DNA from: Hyphomicrobium sp.
GTDB taxonomy: Bacteria > Pseudomonadota > Alphaproteobacteria > Rhizobiales > Hyphomicrobiaceae
Length of the DNA stretch: 40,910 bases
Direction of reading: 5' to 3'
NCBI GenBank assembly: GCA_025458125.1
Contig: JALOTA010000062.1
Coordinates: 1 to 40,910 of the forward strand
The translations under genes and the position numbers were made by a program. Below the pieces are notes generated by a model that had not been told where the DNA came from, did not search any database, and worked only from the letters and a program-made list of their open reading frames with translations. This document shows positions 35,171-40,910 of the stretch, piece after piece. How positions within the stretch are numbered: position 1 is the first letter of the stretch; each line of letters starts with the position of its first letter.

Positions 35171-36166
35171 ATGACGAAGAACGTAGGCCAGCAGAAGCGG
35201 GTTCTGGTGACGGGGGGTGCGGGGTTTCTTGGAAGCCACTTGTGCGAACGCCTCATCGCCGACGGGTGCGAGGTTCTGTGCGTCGATAACTTCTTTACCG
35301 GCCGCCGCAGCAACGTGGCTCACCTCTTGGACCACCCTTCGTTCGAACTGCAGCGTCATGACATCACTTTCCCCCTCTTTGTCGAAGTCGATGAGATCTA
35401 CAATCTGGCTTGCCCCGCTTCTCCCGTTCATTACCAGTACGATCCCGTCCAGACGACGAAGACCTCGGTTCACGGCGCAATCAACATGCTTGGACTCGCC
35501 AAGCGCGTCAGGGCCAAGATCCTCCAGGCGTCCACCTCCGAGGTCTATGGCGATCCGCAGGTCCATCCCCAGACGGAGGACTACTGGGGACACGTCAACC
35601 CCGTCGGGCCGCGGTCCTGCTACGACGAAGGCAAGCGCTGCGCGGAGACGCTGTTCTTTGACTACCACAGGCAGCATGCGGTGAGGATAAAGGTCATCCG
35701 CATCTTCAACACGTACGGCCCCAGGATGCATCCCAACGACGGCCGGGTCGTTTCCAACTTCATCGTGCAGGCGCTGCTCGGCCGGCCGATCACGATTTAC
35801 GGCGACGGAAGCCAGACGCGCTCGTTCTGCTATTATTCCGACTTGCTGGACGGAATGGTTCGGATGATGAGTACCTCGGATGCAATTACCGGCCCGGTGA
35901 ACCTCGGCAACCCGTTCGAATTCACGATCCGTCAGCTCGCCGAGAAGATCATCGACCTGACCGGCTCCCGCGCGCGCATCGAGTACAAGCCGCTCCCGGC
36001 CAACGATCCACGACAGAGAAAGCCCGACATCAGCCAGGCGATCGCAACGCTCGGGTGGGTCCCCTCGACGCAACTCGAGCAGGGCTTGATATCCACGATT
36101 GCGTATTTCGACGGCATGCTGCGCGACGCGCCCGAGGCACCATTCGCCGAGGCGAGCGTCGCCTGA
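35171..36166 (+). CDS. UDP-glucuronate decarboxylase (UDP-xylose synthase)
   Basis: 331 aa short-chain dehydrogenase/reductase that converts UDP-glucuronate to UDP-xylose with bound NAD. Rossmann motif [54 protein letters not shown]; the catalytic Ser/Thr in [20 protein letters not shown]; YxxxK in [36 protein letters not shown]. These match soluble UXS closely. Start ATG 35171 (MTKNVGQQK); the codon before is TTG. 37 bases after the HlyD gene, same strand, so likely in the same operon. It could supply a pentose donor for glycosylation of the secreted protein (inference); UXS genes also serve envelope polysaccharides. Confidence 0.93.
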   Translation: MTKNVGQQKRVLVTGGAGFLGSHLCERLIADGCEVLCVDNFFTGRRSNVAHLLDHPSFELQRHDITFPLFVEVDEIYNLACPASPVHYQYDPVQTTKTSVHGAINMLGLAKRVRAKILQASTSEVYGDPQVHPQTEDYWGHVNPVGPRSCYDEGKRCAETLFFDYHRQHAVRIKVIRIFNTYGPRMHPNDGRVVSNFIVQALLGRPITIYGDGSQTRSFCYYSDLLDGMVRMMSTSDAITGPVNLGNPFEFTIRQLAEKIIDLTGSRARIEYKPLPANDPRQRKPDISQAIATLGWVPSTQLEQGLISTIAYFDGMLRDAPEAPFAEASVA

Positions 36167-36234
36167 ATGGCGCGTGTGGGCCCGGTCCATCCTCACCGCG
36201 GTCCGAGCCGTGCCGTTCCGCTTCTCTCGAAGAA

Positions 36235-36309
36235 TGGTGGGCGGTGCAGGGATTGAACCTGCGACCCCACCCGTGTGAAGGGTGTGCTCTACCGCTGAGC
36301 TAACCGCCC
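36235..36309 (-). tRNA. tRNA-Val(CAC)
   Basis: Complete cloverleaf on the minus strand. The acceptor pairs GGGCGGT (5', complement of 36303-36309) with ACCGCCC (complement of 36239-36245). D-arm AGCTCAGCGGTAGAGC, anticodon stem-loop CACCC-TTCACAC-GGGTG with anticodon CAC (valine, codon GTG), and T-loop GGTTCAATCC. Discriminator A and an encoded CCA end the gene (36235-36237). Confidence 0.96.
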
Positions 36310-36437
36310 GGCTGCGCGCGCCATGCGCGCACGTCCGATTACCGACGCGAGGCCTAAGAAAGTTGGCCTCCGCGAGAGGCGCCGTTATGGAGACGAGGCG
36401 CCGGGGTGTCAAGCGGCCGGCAACGAACCGTCCGCCA

Positions 36438-36665
36438 TCAGCGGGTCCGGCGAACCACGAACACGAACTCGCCTTTCTCCTCGCGTTCGGAGACGAGCGC
36501 GTGGCCCGTGGTCTGGGAGAAAACGCGAAAGTCCTCCCGCGATCCTGGGTCGGTGGCCAGGACCTCGAGCGTGCCGCCGACGGACACCTCGAGAATCGCT
36601 TTTCGCGCCTTCAGGATGGGCAGCGGGCAGCGCAGCCCCCGCGCATCGAGCGTCTTTTCCACCAT
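36438..36665 (-). CDS. tusA: TusA-like sulfur carrier protein
   Basis: 75 aa from ATG 36665 (MVEKTLDARGLRCPLPILKA). The Cys-Pro-x-Pro motif (RCPLPIL) near residue 13 is the persulfide-carrying site of TusA/SirA-type proteins. The rest (GGTLEVLATDPGSREDFRVF, HALVSEREEKGEFVFVV) fits the two-layer alpha/beta fold. It relays sulfur from a cysteine desulfurase to acceptors such as tRNA 2-thiolation (tus) or molybdenum-cofactor assembly. The in-frame upstream extension to 36755 is not TusA-like. It lies between tRNA-Val and the divergent MMPL transporter gene. Confidence 0.92.
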   Translation of the reverse strand: MVEKTLDARGLRCPLPILKARKAILEVSVGGTLEVLATDPGSREDFRVFSQTTGHALVSEREEKGEFVFVVRRTR

Positions 36666-36914
36666 CACGGCCTCTTTTCCGCACCGCCCCCTGGCCTGCT
36701 CCTGAACCCGGCCAAAGGCGCTTCGGCATTTAAGTTGAATGAGTTGGCTGCTCAAGCGCCAGCCCGCGGCAGGTCCTGCCAGACGATCGCCCGGACGTGC
36801 CGATACCGGATGCCGCGAAGCCTTTGGCGTTCAGCGGCGAAGCGGTTAGGGTGCGCCCCGGGGGGCTGGACGGGCGGACAAGACCCGGGCAGTCCCGGAG
36901 GGGGAAAATTCGAC

Positions 36915-39263
36915 ATGGAACCCGGGGACGCGCCGCGCCGCTCGTTTCTGTTTACTTTCGGCATCGACAAACTTGGCCTCGTGGCGCTAAGGGCGCCCTA
37001 CCTCTCGGCGGTGCTCATCGCCGTGCTGACCGCGCTCGCCGTCTACGGCGTCATGAACCTGCGCGTCGACGACAGCCTCGCCGAACTGTTCCGCACCGAT
37101 ACTAAGGAATTCCGGCAGTACGAGGAAATCGATCGCCGGTTCCCCTCCAGCGAATACGACGTCCTGATTGCGGTCGACGGCAAGAACCTGCTGACCCGCG
37201 ACGGGCTGAAGGCGCTGCAGAACGCCGTCGTGGAACTGCAACTGACCGACGGTGTCGGCGGCCTCGTGTCGATGCTGTCGGCGCGCGCCAAGCCCGATGC
37301 GACAGGTTACGCCGCACCCGTGGTGCCTGACGAGATTCCCGAAGAAGGCCCCGCCTTCGACGCGATGATCGCGGAGCTGAAATCGAATGACATCGTCAAG
37401 GGCAAGTTCGTCTCCGAAGACGGCGAGTTGGCGCTGATCGTGATCGCGCTCGACCGAAAGGCCGTGGAGCAACTGACGGCGCGCACCGTCATCGGCGGCA
37501 TTCAGGAGGTGGTCGACAAGGAACTTCAAGGGACCGGGCTCACGGCCAAGCTGACCGGCGCCCCCGTGATGCAGCTCGAAATCCGCAACGCCGTGGAGCG
37601 CGACCGCCTCATCTACAACGGCCTTGGCTTTCTGGCCGGACTTGCGGTCGCGTTCCTGTTCTTCCGGCGTCTCTCGCTGACGCTGATCGCGGTGATGGGG
37701 CCTGCCATCGCCATCCTTTGGACGCTTGGCGTGCTGGGCGGTCTCGACTACCGGCTCAACCTCTTCGTCAACGTCATCACGCCGCTGATCCTCGTGTCGG
37801 GCTTTTCCGACAGCATGCATCTCGTCTTCGCGATCCGCCGCGATATCCTCGCCGGCGTGCCGCGCATCGAGGCGGCAAGGAACGCGGTGCGCGATGTGGC
37901 GCCCGCCTGCCTGCTGACGGCGATGAACGCCGGGCTCGCGCTGCTTTCCTTCCAGCTCGCCGACAGCGCGCTGATCCGCACCTTTGGTCAGGCGGCGCTG
38001 CTGGCCGTTGCGATCTCCTACATCGCCGTCGCGGTCGTCGTGCCGACGCTGGCTGCGCTGCTGATCCGTCCGGAAGCGACCACGATTCCCGACATCAAGG
38101 AGCACGACACGGGCGGCGTCGGCTTCCTGCAGCGGATGACGGAACGTATCATCGGGTTCGTGATTTCCTGGCCGCTGCTGTTCGTCATGATCGGCATCGG
38201 CGCTGTCGGCTTCACGGGCTGGGCCTATGCGCAGCTGACGCCCATGTACCGGCTCGCCGACCAGGTGCCCGACAAGGAACAGGCGCTCGCCGCCACGGCC
38301 AAGCTCGACCAGAAACTCACCGGCGCCAACCCTGTCCACGTCATGATCCAGTGGAAGAAGGGGACCGACGCCGAGCCCGGCATCGGCCTCTACGACGTGG
38401 CGACGCTGGCGGTCATCGCGCGCGCCCACGAGATCCTGGAAAAGGAGGCGGGCCTCGGCAATGTCTGGTCGCTGGAAAGCCTTCGCCGCTGGCTCGCGGA
38501 AGCCGGCGATGCGCGCGTCGAAACCATCAAGAGCTACGTCGACATCCTGCCCAAGCATCTGACGCGGCGGTTCATCGACGAGGACGAGAGCGCCGTGCTG
38601 GTGACGGCGCGCCTGCCCGACATCGACGCCAGCCAGATCCTGCCGATCGTGCAGAAGATCGACGACGCGCTGGAACCGCTGCGCAAGGAGAACCCGGCCT
38701 TCGAGATCAGCGTCACGGGGCTCCCCGCCATCGCCGCGCGCAACTCCGCCAAGCTGATCAGTGAAATGAACTGGGGTCTCGTCGGCGACATCTTCGTGAT
38801 CTTCGTCTTCCTCGGCATCGCGCTCCGATCGGTCATGGCGGGCGTGTCGAGCGCCTTGCCGTCGCTGTTCCCGATCTTCGCGACCGGCGCGCTTTTGTGG
38901 GCGACGGGGCAGGGGATGCAGTTCGCCTCCATCATGGCGCTGACGGTCGCCTTCTCGCTGGCGATCGACAGCACCATTCACTTCCTGAACCGCTTCCGGC
39001 TGGAGGAAACCCGCATCGGTCCCGGCCCGGATTCGGCCCATCAGGCGCTGATGGCGACCGCCCATCACATCGGCCCGGCCGTCGTCCTCACGACCATCGT
39101 GCTGGCGCTGGGGTTGGGCGTCACGATGCTGTCGCACCTGCCGTCCTTGCGCCTGTTCGGACAATTGGCCGGGATCTGCCTTGCCGCGTCGCTTGTCGGA
39201 CAGCTCATCATTCTGCCGGCGACCATCGCGCTGTTCCGGCGCTATTTCCCGCTCAAAGCCTAG
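36915..39263 (+). CDS. MMPL/RND-superfamily transporter
   Basis: 782 aa from ATG 36915 (MEPGDAPRRSFLFTF); the in-frame upstream part overlaps tRNA and tusA and is not coding. Two MMPL-type halves of about six helices each: TM1 YLSAVLIAVLTALAVYGVMN; first cluster LGFLAGLAVAFLFFRRLSLT to VVPTLAALLI; second cluster LVGDIFVIFVFLGIALRSVM to LVGQLIILPATIAL. Two periplasmic loops lie between (DDSLAELFRTDTKEFRQYEE; LTPMYRLADQVPDKEQALAA). GFSDSMHLVF and LAIDSTIHFLNRF are sites where RND exporters carry Asp residues for proton use. Relatives export lipids, hopanoids or hydrophobic compounds. Substrate unknown. Confidence 0.9.
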   Translation: MEPGDAPRRSFLFTFGIDKLGLVALRAPYLSAVLIAVLTALAVYGVMNLRVDDSLAELFRTDTKEFRQYEEIDRRFPSSEYDVLIAVDGKNLLTRDGLKALQNAVVELQLTDGVGGLVSMLSARAKPDATGYAAPVVPDEIPEEGPAFDAMIAELKSNDIVKGKFVSEDGELALIVIALDRKAVEQLTARTVIGGIQEVVDKELQGTGLTAKLTGAPVMQLEIRNAVERDRLIYNGLGFLAGLAVAFLFFRRLSLTLIAVMGPAIAILWTLGVLGGLDYRLNLFVNVITPLILVSGFSDSMHLVFAIRRDILAGVPRIEAARNAVRDVAPACLLTAMNAGLALLSFQLADSALIRTFGQAALLAVAISYIAVAVVVPTLAALLIRPEATTIPDIKEHDTGGVGFLQRMTERIIGFVISWPLLFVMIGIGAVGFTGWAYAQLTPMYRLADQVPDKEQALAATAKLDQKLTGANPVHVMIQWKKGTDAEPGIGLYDVATLAVIARAHEILEKEAGLGNVWSLESLRRWLAEAGDARVETIKSYVDILPKHLTRRFIDEDESAVLVTARLPDIDASQILPIVQKIDDALEPLRKENPAFEISVTGLPAIAARNSAKLISEMNWGLVGDIFVIFVFLGIALRSVMAGVSSALPSLFPIFATGALLWATGQGMQFASIMALTVAFSLAIDSTIHFLNRFRLEETRIGPGPDSAHQALMATAHHIGPAVVLTTIVLALGLGVTMLSHLPSLRLFGQLAGICLAASLVGQLIILPATIALFRRYFPLKA

Positions 39264-39305
39264 CCGGACCGCGAAAGCACGCACGCACAGTCGCGGCGTC
39301 CGGCT
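39262..39305 (+). terminator. Long stem-loop at the end of the MMPL gene
   Basis: AGCCGGAC (39262-39269) pairs with GTCCGGCT (39298-39305), extended by CGCGA/TCGCG (39270-39274 with 39291-39295). It starts within the stop codon. No T-run follows. The next gene is 243 bases away. Confidence 0.45.
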
Positions 39306-39548
39306 GCCACGCCGGCGGCCGGACACGCCGTGAACAAAAGTCAGTCTAAGCCCACCCTGACCCCCGCTTAGCGCTCCGCCGTTCGCGCGTCTCGGGCCGG
39401 CAAGGTCCGGCTGTCTGAAAATGGATAGAAATACCAGCCGCCCTGCGGCCGGGCCGGCCACTGTCATACAGGCTGCGTTGTTCCGAATTCCGGGTTGTGC
39501 TTGGATCGCACGGTTATTCGAATTTGAGAATTTAAGCTGGAGCCTCTC

Positions 39549-40910
39549 ATGATCACGAAGCGTGAGTTTCTGCGTTCGACGGCACTCGCATCGCTCTCTC
39601 TTTATGTGTCTCCCCTGGCCGCAACGGCGGACGACAAGCCGGGGTTCTTCAAGGCAAAGGACATCGCGGAATCGGGTTTCGTCTACGGGCTGCCGCTCAT
39701 CATGGCATACGGCGCGCTCTACGAGTTCGCGATCGACAAGACGTCCGATCAGTATAAGGGACCGCTGAACAAGCTGATCAATGAATCGCGCGTCTTCACC
39801 TACAAGGACACGGCGGTCGTGACGCCCAACAGCGACACGCCCTACTCCTTCGTGTGGATGGATCTGCGCGCGGAACCCTACGTGTTCTCTTTCCCGGCGT
39901 TCGATCCCAAGCGCTACTATTCGCTGCAGTTGACGGACCTCAACACGTATAACTTCGGTTATGTCGGGTCGCGAGCAACCGGTCATGAGGCGGGAAGCTA
40001 CATGATCGTCTCGCCGTCGTGGAACGGACCGACGCCACCCGGCATCAAGAAGGTGTTCCGCTCGACAACGGATATTGCGCTCGGCCTGATCCGCACGCAG
40101 CTTTTCAACGCGGCCGACATCGACAACGTCAAAGCCCTTCAAGCCCAGTACATCGGCGAGACGCTGTCCAGCTTCCTGAAACAGCCGCCGCCCCCGCCCG
40201 CCCCGGCGCTGGATTTCCCGAAGTTCGAAAAGGACCTCGTCAAGACGGAGTTCTTCGAATACCTCGACTTCGTCTTGAAGCTCATTCCGGTCTCGAAGTT
40301 CGACAAGGACATTCGCGATCAGCTGGCGAAGATCGGCATCGGCCCCGGCACGGCATACAATTTCAAAGACAGCACTCTGGTGGATAAGGCCGAAGTCCTG
40401 ATCGGGATGAAGCAGGGCAAGACGAAGGTCGATGACTCGGTCAAGAACTTCGGCAAGAACGTCAACGGATGGCGCGTCGGCTCGGCGTTCGGCGACGAGG
40501 CGTTCTTCAGCGGCAACTGGTTGCTGCGCGCAACGGCGGCGCAGGCCGGCATCTTCGGCAACGACGCGGTCGAGGCCATGTATCCGATGGCGAAAATCGA
40601 CGTGACGGGCAAGCCGCTGGACACCTCGAACACCAACTACACACTGACGTTCCCGGCGGGACAGCTGCCGCCGGTCAATGCGTTCTGGTCGGTGACGATG
40701 TACGACGGCAAAACGCAGCTTCTGATCAAGAACCCGATCGACCGGTATCTCATCAACTCGCCGATGATGCCGGAACTGAAACTCGGGCCCGACGGATCGC
40801 TGACGCTCTACATCCAGAAGGACAAGCCGGACGGCGACAAGGCGGCCAACTGGCTTCCGGCACCGGATGGACCCGCCTACATCGTCATGCGTCTCTATTG
40901 GCCGAAGAAG
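39549..40910 (+). CDS. DUF1254/DUF1214 exported protein, 3' end beyond the window
   Basis: 454 codons without a stop to the last base, so the gene is cut by the window. ATG 39549 has GGAG seven bases before. The N-terminus (MITKREFLRSTALASLSLYV) resembles a Tat-type signal with Lys-Arg instead of Arg-Arg, or a Sec signal, cleaved near LAATA. DUF1254: AESGFVYGLPLIMAYGALYE, VTPNSDTPYSFVWMDLRAEP, DPKRYYSLQLTDLNTYNFGY. DUF1214: LTFPAGQLPPVNAFWSVTMY and MRLYWPKK at the truncated end, where a few residues are missing. The function of this secreted family is not established. The mature domain appears complete apart from the last residues. Confidence 0.9.
   Translation, partial: MITKREFLRSTALASLSLYVSPLAATADDKPGFFKAKDIAESGFVYGLPLIMAYGALYEFAIDKTSDQYKGPLNKLINESRVFTYKDTAVVTPNSDTPYSFVWMDLRAEPYVFSFPAFDPKRYYSLQLTDLNTYNFGYVGSRATGHEAGSYMIVSPSWNGPTPPGIKKVFRSTTDIALGLIRTQLFNAADIDNVKALQAQYIGETLSSFLKQPPPPPAPALDFPKFEKDLVKTEFFEYLDFVLKLIPVSKFDKDIRDQLAKIGIGPGTAYNFKDSTLVDKAEVLIGMKQGKTKVDDSVKNFGKNVNGWRVGSAFGDEAFFSGNWLLRATAAQAGIFGNDAVEAMYPMAKIDVTGKPLDTSNTNYTLTFPAGQLPPVNAFWSVTMYDGKTQLLIKNPIDRYLINSPMMPELKLGPDGSLTLYIQKDKPDGDKAANWLPAPDGPAYIVMRLYWPKK

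Noticed and set aside
36987-40142. Very long antisense frame (over 1000 codons) across the MMPL and DUF1254 genes
   Set aside because: His/Arg/Asp-rich product typical of a GC-rich shadow frame; the plus strand encodes clear families.

Overview
High-GC alphaproteobacterial chromosome segment, most likely Hyphomicrobiales (Rhizobiales). The support is the eno-ftsB-pdhA gene order, an orfA(DUF47)-pit pair behind a PHO-box-like repeat, a CX14CX2C-type QueE, and a short ModE-like regulator facing modABC. The genus cannot be named from the sequence. No phage, insertion sequence or CRISPR array is visible.

Layout. 0.1-8 kb: an unknown protein, a small membrane protein, thrS, an EamA transporter, a DUF1348 protein, a Gly-Gly-Glu-repeat exported protein divergent from a 2OG-Fe(II) (PKHD-type) hydroxylase, an LprI-like protein and a ParB-like protein. 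8-10 kb: DUF47 and Pit phosphate transport. 9.9-13 kb: queF, queD, queE and queC for 7-deazaguanine/queuosine synthesis, with a VUT-family queuosine-precursor transporter between them. 13.1-19 kb: enolase, a universal stress protein, ftsB, a non-catalytic pyruvate dehydrogenase E1-alpha relative, two paralogous lipoproteins, a GlsB-type membrane protein and a Coq10/RatA-like protein. 19.2-23 kb: a type III ornithine/lysine decarboxylase, modE and modABC. 23.2-26.6 kb: rfbA and a copper P-type ATPase.

27-36 kb is the accessory highlight. It holds a 416-residue protein made of 51 consecutive eight-residue units, then an O-GlcNAc-transferase-like GT41 glycosyltransferase with TPRs, an FkbM methyltransferase, a type I secretion ATPase with a cysteine-less C39-like domain, its HlyD-type adaptor, and a UDP-xylose synthase. 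I read this as a candidate locus for a cytoplasmically O-glycosylated, type-I-secreted Thr-rich repeat protein. 36.2-40.9 kb: tRNA-Val(CAC), tusA, an MMPL/RND transporter and a DUF1254 protein cut by the window end.

A second unexpected pattern lies at 2.6-14.3 kb. Five well-conserved genes (thrS, pit, queE, the VUT transporter, eno) each lack a short conserved internal segment of roughly 16-38 residues. Four losses keep the reading frame and one (eno) breaks it. A sixth gene, the PKHD hydroxylase, lacks its N-terminus and a clear start. Genes from 14.4 kb onward look complete. This is either an assembly problem or something remarkable, and it should be settled before any of these genes is called non-functional.
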